A DNA stretch of 64,000 nt from Hoplostethus atlanticus (taxonomy: Eukaryota; Chordata; Actinopteri; Trachichthyiformes; Trachichthyidae): positions 2,620,501 to 2,684,500 of the forward strand of contig JAXDDX010000055.1 of the NCBI GenBank assembly GCA_034670405.1. Reading direction: 5' to 3'. Position numbers and translations under genes: made by a program. Every line of letters starts with the position of its first letter. Within the stretch, counting starts at the first letter, position 1. Of the stretch, positions 24,903 through 37,188 are shown piece after piece. The notes below the pieces were generated by a model, which searched no databases, had not been told where the DNA came from, and was given only the letters and a program-made list of their open reading frames with translations.

Positions 24903-27900
24903 ATGTCTCTCAAACTACCTCGCAACTGGGACTTCAGCATCTTAAAGGCTGAGACGGCTCGAATAGGTAAGCCGGGTTCTTTCACACTGACAGTTTGGCT
25001 GTCAAGCTGATTCTCTCTTCCAGTAGACAAAGTAAATTAGACACAGTAGACAAAGACAGTAAATAGTTAAGAGGGCTAAAACTAAACTCATTTCACCCAC
25101 TTTTTTTATTGGTCAGATTGACTTCACCCTCCTTTTCAAGCTTATATTGATCTTTCACATGTGAATTCATAGTATGCATGATTGCAAATACCGTCACACT
25201 GGTGTAAGTTACATGAAAATCTTTTTTTTTTGAGAAAATAAAATGGAAATGAATCATTTTGTGAACACATAACCGGGTTTTTGCTTGGTGGTTTGCTTGC
25301 TGTGTGATCATCAACCAGAGGGTGATTCAAGCATTTTTCATCAGTCCAAGGCCAATTCCCAGTGGTTGTGCTATGAAGCTGTGTGTGTGCGTGCGTGGGT
25401 GCATTCATGTCTCATTTTCCAAATGACTCCACAGTGGTTTAGACTTGAAATGGCGTGCTTACCAGCGTTTGCCCCGAGGTGGAATCAGTGCAATAACGCG
25501 CTGTGTTTCCTCTCAGGTTGGGAAGTGCGCAACCATTGTGAGATGACCATAAATGAGCCCTGGCACACACAAGTGGTGACTGGATGAGTCCTGCACTAGC
25601 AGAGTCCTACTATTGTTACAACACAGCCTTTTTACAATCAGTGTGTTTACTCGTGGGATGTAACATAACCGTCTTGTGTCAGGAAGCAGCTGCCCGTGGT
25701 GCATTCGCAGCATCTGCTTCATGCCCTCTTATGGGTTTGGATTTTACTGTTTGTAGTTTGAGTGTGTGAAAGCACCTCTTCCTGGACCTAGCGTGTGACC
25801 CTCTTATGACTCTTTACTAAAAAAAGCAGAATGCTGCCTTTTAGAGTTGGGACGTTTTGTACCCTGGGGCTGGTGTGATGCAAGCCTTTTAGCAGGAAAT
25901 TGATGAAACAGCTCTGACTCTGCTGTGTGTGTGTGTGTGTGTGTGCATTTGTGTGTTTATGCAGTGTGTGTGTGTGTGTGTGTGACTTTTTCTATTTATC
26001 TGCCATGGCCTAGTTGTGTTGTACTGTAACTGTGAGGACATTTACGTTATGAGAGATGAAAGAGAGATGAAATATAGTTGACGTTTTCCAACAAACAGTC
26101 AAACAGTAATTGCAAATAATTCAAATAACTAAAGATTATTTGCTAATATTATAATATCAACTAATATCAGCTAATATCAACCAGGTCTGGTTTTTGTTTC
26201 TGGGGGAAAAAAAGGTTTAGGTTGGACAAAACATGCAATATGATGTGGTAGATGTGGTAGTTTATTGTGCATTAACGCTGACATTCAGTCCAGCACAGTC
26301 CATGTAACTATCATTTTACTGTCAGTGAAATCAGGAGGAGTGAAAACCTGCAGACTCATGTAGGGGTCATGGGTCACATCCCATATAAACAATAGACATG
26401 TTCATCTGTATCCCTATAGGCCTACATGTATTTATTTACTGACGCGACATTATCGAACGTGACGTAAACGCATCGCACTTGACGTAAGCGGTGGATGTTG
26501 AAAGCGTCTTTGAGGTGTCGTGGAGACACTTTTAAGTTTTAATGTCCCCAATGAGGGTGCGGTATCACATCCGCCCGCTGTGTGTGGGCCCCGGGGTTCC
26601 TCAACAGCGCTTCAACTTTCCACTACTCGAGGGAGGGGGCGACGCTGCTTCAAACCGGACCAGAGAGCCTTCGAGCTTCTAGGTGGGGGGCCTTTCCTGT
26701 TTACCGAGCAGTGGCCCTCTCTTCCTCTCTCCCCCGCTCTCATCTTGCCCGGCAGGCCACGGTGAATTTAACAACAACTGAGCGATTGCGCTCAATCGCG
26801 GCTCCGCCATCTCCCCTGAACCGCCACCCCTGCGTGTCGCCCCGGCCGTCTCCTTCACCGGGCCACGTACACATCTGTTCTTTCATCACTGCGTTATAAA
26901 CCATCCCCACGCAACAGAATGAGCTACTTCAAAATAAAAGTGTCACACGTCAATCAATCAATGAATAACCACGTTCATGGTGTTGTAATAGGGTGAAACG
27001 TTGTGTGTCAAGTTGAAACGACACTTTACTTAATCACAGTGACCTTTCCTCTTAGCTTATTGTTTCACAGCCAGTCTATTTGCAGGTCACTATGCTATTT
27101 GTCTGGAACAATCACTGCTGTGAACATAGAGCGTGCACTTTTCCACAGGAAACAGGTAAGGTCGGGTCAGGCGGTGGCTAGCAGTTTAATTTTAGGACCA
27201 CTACACGCTGAAAAACACACACCCTGCAAAGTCTCACATGTTTATTTATATCCACAAAAAGAGGAAGTGCTTTGCTGAAGTCGAGCAGCGCTGCTGGTGT
27301 GTTTAATGTTCCACGGTTCGAGTCGTGTAATGTGACACTTCCCACTGTTCACTGTTTGCAGCACGGTCCAAGAGTGTGATGCCCGGCGAGGGAAGCCCAG
27401 TCCTGGGTACGCCGGGCTCCCCGGGGTCCATGGAGAGGCCGCTGAAGGCCGGCTGGCTGAAGAAGCAGCAGAGGTCCATCGTCAAGAACTGGCAGCAGCG
27501 CTACTTTGTCCTGAGAGGAAGCACTCTCAGCTACCACAAAGACGACAAGGAGAGCACCGTCCAGGTAGGGCACGGGGAATTTGGTCTCCTCGAGTTTCAT
27601 TTAGTTTTTTAAAATTTTTTTTTTTTTTAATTCGTATGTTAAAAAAACTTTCATGCAGTTCAGCTTTTTTCTCTTACTGGCATACGGGTGTACGTATTTT
27701 GCAGAAATTCATACATAACATAACACATCTCTATAGGGAAACTGCCCCCCCCTCCACAGGGAGGTCAGAAGTCAGCTGTCTGGTGGGATTCGGTGATCTA
27801 AAGTTTTAGATGGAGCTTAGTTTAGCAGAGCTGTTTGCAAAACACCGGGCGGCGAAAACAGCGAGAGCGGCAAACAGGAAACAGTAAAAGCCACAATAAA

Positions 27901-30900
27901 AGCACCAGATGCTTGCTGTTGCCTTTACTGCACTGAGATTGCACAGATTATATGGCTCTCCTAATAATATAAAAAAGGCTTAATCTGTGGCTTGGACCTA
28001 CAGATGGTTCACACTATCATCAAATGGTGTGGGGGTTCTTGACACAAAATAACTTTGATTTGTGAAGTAAAATGTCACTGTGTGTGTGTGTGTTCGTCTC
28101 CAGGGAGTCATCCAGCTGAGGTTCAGCAAAGTCAACGAACTCCCCATTAACTCGGACGACCCTGGGAAGTACCTCTTTGAGATCATACCACGTAAGTGAA
28201 AGACACTTAAAGGGGGGAATACCACTGAATCTGGGCTTTGAAGTTATTCCAGTGCATTCAATACCGCCTTGGAGCAGCATTTGTAGCCGTTCCAGGCTGT
28301 CCATCAGTATGACTTTTAGAGTTTAGTCATGGTCCCCTTGATTTTTAGGGTCAGGGAGGCGATTTTCCATGTGCACCAACACTGATTGGGCCGTCCTAGA
28401 CCTTTAAAAAAATAATTTGCAATGTAAATGCTTAAAAAAAGTGCTGTTCCTCTTTACATATCTTACTGCTAAAATGCCACCACCTCCGCCTTCCTTCTCT
28501 CTTTTATGCCGTCTCTTTGCCTTTTTTCTTTCTTCTTTCTTTTGACCGTTGCTCCTGTCCCGTCCCCGTTAAAAGCTGTTTTTGAATTCCAACCATGTCA
28601 TTCTCTGTGTTTCCCAGGTACCAGTGGAGACAGAGAGCGCTGTCCATATGTTTTGATGGCGAACTCACAGAGCGACATGGAGGAGTGGGTCCGCAGTCTG
28701 CGCAGGGCCATCGGGGTGCCTACCAGTGGAGGTTCAGTATTACCAGTCCTATTTGCTGCACTCACCTCAAACTGTAATGGAAAGAGACACTATGCATGAC
28801 ATTGCAACTATCCTATAAACCCGCGTATCAGCAAATTACTATGTAAGCAAAGTGGTGAATGACTTGGTTGTGTAGGACATGCTTCTGTGGGCTCCTGCCT
28901 CACGTCTCTGCCTGTCTGCAGTGTTTGGAAAGAGCCTCGTAGACACGGTGACATACGAGCAGCGCTTCGGGCCCCACATGGTGCCAACCCTGGTGCAGAA
29001 GTGTGTCGAGTACATCAGGCAACACGGCCTGAATGAGGAGGGCATCTTCCGTCTCCCCGGCCAGGACAACACAGTCAAACAGTTCAGAGATGCCTTTGAT
29101 GCCGGAGAGAGGCCCTCCTTCCCAAGGTAGTGCAACCCGAGTTGTGTTAGCCTCCGTACAGACAAGGATTAGATGAATGTCTGATGGATATGATGGACAT
29201 GATACCGTTTGTTTGATTACATATTAATTGTATAATTGATCAATACTACACTGGTTGTCTATGGGAAGCCCTTAATCTGAATTGATTCTAATGCAGGATT
29301 TTGATCAGATCCCACACACGTATGATGAATATGTTTTGTTATTATTATTATTATTATTGTTATTATTATTTGTAGTAGTAGTAATAGAAGCAGTAGTAGT
29401 AGTAGTAGTAGTAGCAGTGGTTGTAGTGGCCTGAAAATAATCAAATTTAAAGATATTGAAAAAATATCGACAAAATATTGGCCTTCAAAATCCCATATCA
29501 GTCAAAACCTAATACAGATGTGGGGGGGGGGATCCTCTCAGTCTGGGCACATGGATTACTGTAATAAGAGTTGTAGAATGGTTGCCATCTGCACTTGAAG
29601 AACTTCATTCTGAAATAAGGTGAAGAGGAAGTGATCAGCTCTCTCGACGTCTCGATGTCTTGTGTGTTTTATCTTGAAAATTAAGATCCAGAAGTCAAAT
29701 GTCTTCATAGTGGTTACAACAAAAATCACAACAAAACAACAGAATCCCAAATCTCACACTTATTTTGAAAGGACCAGAAGTATCCTCGGAAATTATTTCA
29801 AGCACCTTTTTTCAACGCCGGCTGCCTACATAAGAGCCATAAGGGCAATCGACATCAATCAACCTACACTGTAGGTCTCTGTGAGATAGACAGAGAGATG
29901 AAGAGAGGATGATAATGCAGAGACGTTTCTCATCTCGCCTCTGTGCTGAGGGTGACACCACATCCTGTTCTGGCAGGCACAGAGGGGGAGGCCTGCCTTA
30001 CTCAACATCGCAATAAGCTCTTCTGACAGATACATTACTCAGGCACTGTTGATAAAAAAAAAATCCATTAGACCCAAAATGTTTGTCTGTAAGTTAAAAG
30101 AGCACATACTAATACAATACAATCATGATAACAATAACAACATATTCATTAATACTTGTGTAGAATCCAATAAAAATGTCACATTAGAATCATTCAGGTT
30201 AAGGGGCGTCCCATAGACAACCAGTGTGGTTTTAATCAACTGTACAATAAACTTAACAAACGTAATCAAATAAACTGCATTGCATCTATCACATCAGAGA
30301 TGGACGACGCTGATATTCGATTATTAATAAAAGCTCAGCATCAGCCCAAGACATCGGCGAAATGATTATCGGTCTAACCCCGCTCCCTATGTCTGCGCTC
30401 ACTATTACGCCGTGTTTTGTGTGTCGTTGCCTGCAGTGACACGGACGTCCACACGGTGGGGTCACTGCTCAAGCTGTACCTGCGGGAGCTGCCTGAGCCG
30501 GTGGTGCCGTGGTCCCAGTACCAAGCCTTCCTGGACTGCACCTACCTGCTGGACCCCAACAGCACAACCGTATGATTACATACTTCATCATAGCTGGGAT
30601 TTGCCTGTGTGTGTGCACGTGTAATCCCTTGACATTGTGTGTGTGTGTGTCTGTGTGTAACGATCCCCAAGAGTATTGACTTCTGTCTTCTCAGGTTCGG
30701 GATAAATTGAACAAACAAATCGCCCTTCTTCCCAGAATCAACTACAACCTCCTTAGTTACATCTGCCGGTGAGTGGACAAAAAACATTAAAGGGGCACTT
30801 CAGACAAAATAATTAGATTTAAGAGTGCAGAGTGTAAGGAGTGACAGTTGTTCTACATACTGAGCAGAGTACATTTTTGAAGAATTCAGATCAAAACAAG

Positions 30901-33900
30901 GAATATCTAGCAAGTGAAAATCAATGTGGGGGAATTCGTTTAGCGGCCCAGTGGCTAGAGAGGACATTGCATGACCAGAAAGTTACAAACTCAATCCCCG
31001 CAACAGCTGAAGTTGCGTCCTCCAACGTTGATCACGCGGTCCTGCCGAAGTGTCCTTGAGCAAGACGCTTCACCCCCTCAAGCCGCGATGTAAAGAGTGA
31101 CGTTTTAAGGCTACCGGTTCGTTTGTATTGCATCGCGTACCGTGCTAATCACATATACTTTGCCGTTTGTTCTGCAGGTTCTTGTTTGAGGTGCAGCTGA
31201 ACTCCAAGGTGAATAAGATGAGTGTGGAGAACTTGGCTACCGTGATGGGGATCAACCTGCTCAAACCTCAGATCGAAGACCCTGCCTCGGTGATGAAGGG
31301 TGAGAAGGGTGGGATGGGACCTGTGGAAATCTGTAGCTCTTTGAGGGGGCTGTGATGCGTTCACTGGCATTAGGAAAAGTTAAAAGTATAAGCATGCTAT
31401 ATCGTGACTTTGAAATTATTAAGGCGGCGTCTACAGTTTTGGTTCAAAATGAATTATTTATAAAATCTATAAGAAAAAAAGGCTTAATCTGTGCTGTGTG
31501 TGCTGTGCTGTGCTGTGCTGTGTTAATCTCGATCTTCCTCATCTTTATACACCGTATTAAGTACAACAAACCTGCTTTTAGAAGAAAAAAAATCATGCAG
31601 AAATTAGGATGGCATGCCACTTAAGTGTGGCGGTTTTTGTTGGGTTTTTGTTGTTTTAGACACTGAAAGCTTGTGGTGCTGATGAATTAGCACAAAATGG
31701 CTACCCACTATCAGCAATGTGATAGTGATAGAGAAGTGACAAGAGCAAAGCCAAACAACCAAACTATGAAACAAGCAGACATCCTGCTCAAGTGAATTTA
31801 AGACAATTTAACTTTGACCACATGTTTTAATGTTTTTTTTGGTCTGTTTTCCCATGCAGCGACTCCCCAGATCCAGAAGCTGATGACGGTGATGATCAGA
31901 CAGCATGAGGCTCTGTTTCCTCCCTTTAAAGACGTGCTTCCCTCCCCTCCCACCAAAAAGATACACAGCAAGAAGAACACCGCCCCTCGTAGCTTCGTAG
32001 GCTGGGAATCTGCAGAGGTAGGAGCGTCTAACAGCATTTTATTATGGCTACTTTATACCAGGCAATGTTTTGAGCAACATGACAAAGTGACATAACTGAC
32101 CCATGGGAAATGCATATTCATCTGGGGAACAAGAAGTTGCCATGCAACCAGTATGTTGAGACTTCCCCTTGGGCAATGTTGCCCCATAACATAACACACA
32201 GCATATATAAATAGCAGATTGGAGTTTTAGAGGCAGAAATAATCGGTTGGTTGAGTTAAACATCAATGGGCGGAGCCAAAGAAGAAACTATATTAAGAAG
32301 CCTAGTATTCTGCTACTAACTGAAACAAATGCAGTCTGGCCATACTAAGTTATCTAGGCTAGTTAGCTAGCCTGCTGACCTTCCAAGATCATGAACACCA
32401 TTATCATGAATGAATGTCATTACATTTATATATTTTATTTACATTTTTTACCTGTATTCCTTCAAGTTTGCCTGTTAGCTAACTGTCAGTTAGCACCGAA
32501 AAACTGGTTCTTTGGCCCCGCCTATCGATGTTTAATTCAACCAATGAGATTATTTCTGCCTATTTCTGTCCAGAGCAACTCTGCCTCTGAGAAATGAGAC
32601 CTCTATTATGCTTTTCACACGACACTTAACCCCTGGCTAACGTCTTTCTTAACCCTGGGTTAAGGACGCATTTAACCCCGGGCTAAGCAGCGTTTCACAC
32701 TTGCATTTTTGAAAGAGGGTTAACCCTGGATTAACAAACCCGAAGCAGGGTTAACACCGATTTTGCGGTGCTATCCCTGAAACGCGGTGCGAAGAACAAG
32801 TGTGAAACGTTGTGGGGTTAGAATGTAACAGGGGTTAGAATGTAACAGCGAGTGGGATATCAACGACTCGGGGTCTACAAGCTTACAGTGTGAAATCCTG
32901 AACACTGAATACCCGGGGTCAATTGTTAGCCCAGGGTTAAAGAAAACTAGTGTGAAACGTGAGATAAGTTAACCCAGGGCTATTATAACCCAGCGTTAAA
33001 GTTAACCCTGGGACTAACATATTCAAGTGTGAAAAGCCTATATGTGTCTGTAATGTAATTTCCAAGCGTCCATTTATTCCAGATGGGTGATGCCTCTCTG
33101 TCTGAGTCTCCAGAGGAGGAGGAGGACAATGACAGCCCAGGACCAGATAGGCGAGAAGGGAGCCCCCAAAACATCCTTCAGGAGCCCATTTCACCTTCAT
33201 CAGACGGCTGGGGAGAAAGTCCCCGCAAGCGCACCCAGACCCTGCCCACCTTCAACTGCCCCGTCACCGGGATGGCAGCCAAGGCTGATGCCCTGAACCG
33301 GTGGAGCCGCATCCAGGAGAGTGCGGAAGAGAAGAGTGGGACGTTGTCGGAGGACATCTTTAAGATCTTGGACCTCCAGAGGTCTTCGCTGTTTGGCAGT
33401 CTTCACAAGACCACCATGGAGGCGGAGGACAGGTCCACGGCCCGGAGAGGAAGTGACATCACAGATTCTCGCGTTGATGGCTCGCCTAAACCCGGCAGTG
33501 ACTCCCGGGCCTCTCAGGCACTGCCTTATCAGAAGAGTGTGGAGGCCCTGACAGTGGCTGGTTCAGGTCACCAGTCAAACAGCAGGTCTGAAAACCAGAA
33601 AGACAGCCAGCAGCACTCGCAACAGCTTACTGATAGGTGGGTTCAACTGTATTATATATGAATCAACAAAATGCTAGAGAATTTTAAAAAGTAATACCTA
33701 GTTTGGTTTATGAAATGCTAACATTTTCACAGACTGGATCATTTATATTTGAGAAATTTTGAATGATGAGCTCCAGGTCATATGAATGGGAACTCTCTCT
33801 CTTCCTCTATCTGAACCCTCTCTACTCTTGCAGTCTGCAAGAGAAGAACAAGGAACTGGAGGCCAAGGTGGCTGAGCTGCAGTCGGCCCTGGATGCAGAG

Positions 33901-34035
33901 CGCCGCCACGTGGCCGCTGTGGAGATCTGCCTGAAAAATGCTGAGCGCAGCCGGGGCGAGGCCCAGAGGCGCAACCAGGAGCTGCAGAAGGACATCCAAC
34001 AGTTCCTCACCAGAGAACCGCGAGCCCCCACCTAG
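24903..34035 (+). CDS. arhgap25: Rho GTPase-activating protein 25 (PH-RhoGAP-coiled coil), 11 coding exons
   Basis: Cytoplasmic GTPase-activating protein. The mammalian orthologue acts on Rac in leukocytes. Coding exons: 24903-24966, 27362-27564, 28104-28191, 28618-28731, 28922-29126, 30437-30569, 30695-30768, 31178-31299, 31860-32017, 33083-33636, 33834-34035. They join in phase to 1917 nt, 638 aa (human 645). The PH domain spans about residues 46-152 and includes [21 protein letters not shown]. The RhoGAP domain spans about 157-350, with the catalytic arginine finger R200 in EGIFRLPG, and later [17 protein letters not shown] Ser/Pro-rich acidic linker fills 388-571 and keeps the RKRTQTLP motif. 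A C-terminal coiled coil lies at about 573-628. The N-terminal [10 protein letters not shown] matches ARHGAP25 (human ARSRSVMTGE) better than ARHGAP22 or 24. The long intron 1 may hold an alternative promoter. Confidence 0.93.
26440..26890. promoter_or_regulatory. arhgap25: CpG-rich segment in arhgap25 intron 1 (possible alternative promoter)
   Basis: GC- and CpG-dense block in otherwise AT-rich intron. It begins with two ACGTAA(A/G)CG-like words near 26462-26490 (TGACGTAAACGC, TGACGTAAGCG) and continues with GGGCCCCGGGG. It is open in two frames, but no ARHGAP-like residues appear. ARHGAP genes often use alternative first exons, so this is a candidate. Function is inferred from composition only. 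Confidence 0.35.
29185..29515 (+). repeat. Dispersed repeat family A, copy 2
   Basis: In arhgap25 intron 5. It shares the string ATCAATACTACACTGGTTGT and the following TCTATGGGAAGCCCTTAA exactly with copy 1. It is interrupted by a (TTA)n/(GTA)n microsatellite at 29338-29415, so the repeat was probably hit by expansion of an internal triplet tract. Confidence 0.75.
29338..29415. repeat. (TTA)n-(GTA)n compound microsatellite
   Basis: Triplet tract within arhgap25 intron 5 and inside dispersed repeat A copy 2. It explains the poly-Leu open frame on the minus strand. Confidence 0.92.
30175..30395 (-). repeat. Dispersed repeat family A, copy 3 (inverted)
   Basis: In arhgap25 intron 5, reversed relative to copies 1 and 2. 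AGAATCATTCAGGTTAAGGG followed by CCCATAGACAACCAGTGTGG is the reverse complement of the family core. It lies about 700 bases from copy 2 in opposite orientation, so the two could pair. Confidence 0.7.
30935..31130 (+). repeat. tRNA-derived SINE
   Basis: In arhgap25 intron 7, just before exon 8. It runs from 'GCGGCCCAGTGGCTAGAG' (box-A-like) through 'CAAACTCAATCCCCGC' (box-B region) to 'GTGTCCTTGAGCAAGACGC' and 'TTCACCCCCTCAAGCC'. This layout is typical of fish SINEs such as the HE1 type. The exact family is not assigned. Ends are approximate. Confidence 0.65.
31491..31523. repeat. (TGTGC)n pentanucleotide repeat
   Basis: Five or so near-perfect GTGCT/TGTGC units in arhgap25 intron 8. Confidence 0.8.
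32247..32544. mobile_element. MITE, ~300 bp, in arhgap25 intron 9
   Basis: The left end TTGGTTGAGTTAAACATC, followed by AATGGGCGGAGCCAAAGAA, is mirrored on the right by TTCTTTGGCCCCGCC then TATCGATGTTTAATTCAACC. Terminal inverted repeats are about 35 bases with a few mismatches. The inside contains TAGCTAAC/GTTAGCTA words and no coding frame of note. I did not find a confident target-site duplication. Confidence 0.75.
32607..33044. mobile_element. MITE rich in GGTTAA palindromes, ~440 bp
   Basis: It starts near GCTTTTCACACGACACTT and ends near AAGTGTGAAAAGCC, imperfect inverted ends. Inside are many TTAACCC/GGGTTAA words in both orientations and several TGTGAAA words, so it can fold extensively. 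It begins about 60 bases after the preceding MITE and ends only about 40 bases before arhgap25 exon 10 (33083), close to its branch-point region. It is non-coding. Boundaries are good to a few bases. Confidence 0.7.
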
Positions 34036-34640
34036 AAGTAGCCGACACAATCGGCGGAACGTGGATGTGTGACTCTGTTAGCCTCGAAAAAAAAGCTCAT
34101 TTCACGGGCTGGTTGTGGAAGATGCTGTCTTCCTCCATTGGGGGTATCGGTTCCCACGGGAGATACTGGTTCCCAGGAGAGACGTTATTGGCTCATGTGT
34201 TTGGGCCTCAGCCTCAGCTGAGAGGCTGTTGATCTAAAATAGGCTTTTGATATTAGTATGCAATTCATATTAATGACAACCCCAACCCATGTTGCTTTAT
34301 ATGAATTGCCTTGATTTGGTGTAGTTGTTATACAGTGCATAAAGGAAAGGAAGTGTCATACTTGGAAATATTCACATTATATGAATATGAATTACTTAGA
34401 AATGTCATATTCACAACTTGAAAATGCAAGAAATGAATTTCCAAGGGAATTCGAGGCTGGATGGAGACCTCAAATTGGATCAAGCTCTCCTGGAATATTT
34501 GATCAGAGGTCGACTATGCTGAATATTGTTAATTGTGGATAATATTAACATCATGTGTAACATATTATATAGAGTAGAATGGTCTGTATTGTTTCATTTC
34601 GTTTGGGTGGTAAATTAATAAAACAGTACAAATCTGAATG
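34036..34640 (+). other. arhgap25: arhgap25 3' UTR
   Basis: AT-rich sequence after the TAG at 34033-34035, ending just after AATAAA at 34617-34622. No other gene-like content. Confidence 0.65.
34617..34622 (+). terminator. arhgap25: arhgap25 polyadenylation signal (AATAAA)
   Basis: First canonical hexamer after the arhgap25 stop, about 580 bases downstream. Confidence 0.65.
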
Positions 34641-34959
34641 TTATAGTAATCTTCTACCACAAATTGACTACAATGCAGATGAATGGCTATAACTATTTTC
34701 TACCAATAATAATTCTCTCTTGTCAGAATAATACTTAGTCAGTCAAAGACACACATGCATGTGCCATTACAATCGTCCGCCATAGGCTTTTACATAGGAA
34801 TAAACCGACTATGAATATGAAGCAAGAGATTGAGCTGGTGAGAGAAAGAACTGGAGAGAAAGGGGAAAACAAGAGGGAATGCCATGTCAGGGACGGGGTC
34901 AGAGAAAAGATAGTGGGCTGAAACAGATAACGTGAACATTAGCGCATGATGGTAGAAAT

Positions 34960-35275
34960 CGTCTATGGGGCCGATATCAGCCAGTCGGCGTCGGCCACGT
35001 CTGATATGATGCATCGATACTCCACTGGTCTTAACCTGAATTGATTCTAATTTGCCCACAAGAATGCATTCATCATTGTTGTCCTTGGTTTCAATGGAGA
35101 GTTTTAGCTTCCCAGGGTCTAATTGCTGTTTTGAAGGCTTTTCCACCTTGGGAAACACGGAATCCTTGCAACGAAAATTAGCAACTTTAATGATATTGAA
35201 TATTGGCACAAATAGTGGCAGCTTCAATCCGAAAATATCGGTATCAGCCTTCAAAAACCCATATCGGTCATCATA
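34960..35275 (+). repeat. Dispersed repeat family A, copy 4
   Basis: Begins near GGCCGATATCAGCCAG and ends near CATATCGGTCATC, with GGTCTTAACCTGAATTGATT in the core region. Of the copies here it shows the two GATATC-type ends most clearly. A 185-aa open frame on the opposite strand (35347-34790) runs across it and is judged spurious. Confidence 0.65.
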
Positions 35276-37188
35276 GAGACCACATGGAGGGGAACGGCTG
35301 AGAGAGACCGTATGTGAGAAACAAACAGAGGACATTGCCATTATCAAGCCTTCGTAAGGCCATCAGGAAGATGCGGGAGACTGTTGCGGCAGCAGTTCGC
35401 CAGAGTAGCAGATAACAGCACGTCTGTCAACTGTCAGCCTGGCGGATGAGTGGCAGGGGCAGGAAAAGCCCATTCCTTCCCGTCTCCCTGACGCAATACT
35501 ATCAAGAGTGTATCTCCAGGTCACGCAAAGAAGCTCTGGAATGAAAGAGCAACGGTTTGACAGCCGTGCCGCGAGATCCAGGAATTCCAGGTGACAAACA
35601 GGACGGGTCATTCAAATCGGAGTCGAGTGGCAACGTCAGGCTTTTGCATTCCAAGAAGAAGGTGTTAAGGTGTTTTTTTGGTGGGTGGGTGGGTGGGTGG
35701 CCGCAGCATTGTGGTTTCAATCACATAGGAATGGTCGTCAGGAAGCATTTGAATAGTGAGTCACCCAGTTGCCATCCCCATCACCTTTGACTCTGTGCTG
35801 TCTCCCTAATCGAAAGGAATGCTTCCCATGCAAGTGTGCCTCCCGCGAATGCCGTCCTGGGCTCATCTCCCGACCATAGTCCCCAGAGGACAGCTCTTTA
35901 TAAAAGGGCATCCAGATAACCCATTTCGGACACTGTGTACCATTGCCAGCCAAAAGAGGAAGTGCACGTATGTTAGGGGGAGAGCTTTTGGGCACGTACT
36001 GCCCAAAAAAGCCTGAATGCTTTGTTAGTGGCAATGTAGCAAATTGACAACAAAGGAAGAATGCATGCATACTTACCTAGATTGCTCTTTTCTATGGTAA
36101 AGGTTGCCTGCTGGTAGAAATGTGAAGATCTTTTCGTTTCCAGTTTGTTTGTTTTTTCAGATACTTTACCACATTTTTTTGAAAACGTTTATGGAAAAGT
36201 TATTGAAATTTGTGATTAGCCGATTTGTCCTCACAAGCCATTTTAAATGTTCTGCAGACTCAAAGCGAGCCCAGTATCTTTCATCCCTGGCCATTAGGCC
36301 TCACACCTCATTACATTTCAATTTCATTTCAGACGAGTCCTGTCCGACACACGTATCCTGTTATATTCTACAATCTCAACAGACCCTTGGTGTAGTTTGT
36401 CAAAAAGAAATGGTCAATGGAGCCATACAGCAGCTCGCAGAACTCCACCATTTAGAATACAAATAAACAAATGAAGAATATCAACCCTGGAGCACCCACC
36501 CAAACAAAATAGTGCTTCCACAAGGGAGAGGCTACGGGACAGTGTTTACAAAATCCTCATTAAGGAAGTTGTGAGATAACGACAGACAACCGCACACATA
36601 GAAGGCACGCACACGCACACGCACACACACACACACACACACACGCACACACAAAGACACCATAAGCACTGAGCAATGCAGAGCCTACCATATCATAGAT
36701 AAGGGGCAAAAAGAAAGCGAGGGCAAGCTGGGAAGAGAGAGCAGAGCACAGAGGGAGACTGACAGAGGAGAGGACGTAACAGAGATGACTCCGATGGACG
36801 ACACCAAGCCTTGGCCACCCTCTCAGCGGAACTGCAGCTCTTTTGTAGAGGACATCAAAAGGTGTGCGCAAGAATAAAGGCTGTGAGATCTGGAAAGAGA
36901 GGGCTTTATCTCCTCACCAAGCCACACACAGCGTCAGGAATACACACCACTCCAGAGAGGGTGCCACTGGTCAAATGCTAGGGTCAACAAAGCAACTAAG
37001 CTTCTACCAGTGAACCAGAACTCAGGTGGATTGTTTTGGCCCAGAGGTGCCCTGAACTGAACTGAACATCTAAACTAGAGGACTAAGCGTTGGATTAAGA
37101 GGTTCAGACATCATAATCTGCATTACTGTTTCGTCACTTAGATAACCTAAGAGGGCGTCAAATAGGAACGCCGCAGCTTGGTTTTTCC
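35276..37188. promoter_or_regulatory. bmp10: bmp10 upstream region
   Basis: Between the arhgap25 end and the bmp10 start. It contains a (GGTG)n patch at 35680-35700 and a (CA)n tract at 36606-36654. The segment at about 35340-36060 is non-repetitive and more GC-balanced than its surroundings, so it may hold regulatory DNA. No TATA box or start site is evident by eye. No exon recognised. Confidence 0.35.

Noticed and set aside
34790-35347. 185-aa minus-strand frame
   Set aside because: Overlaps dispersed repeat A copy 4, lacks recognisable domains and has no splice or codon evidence.
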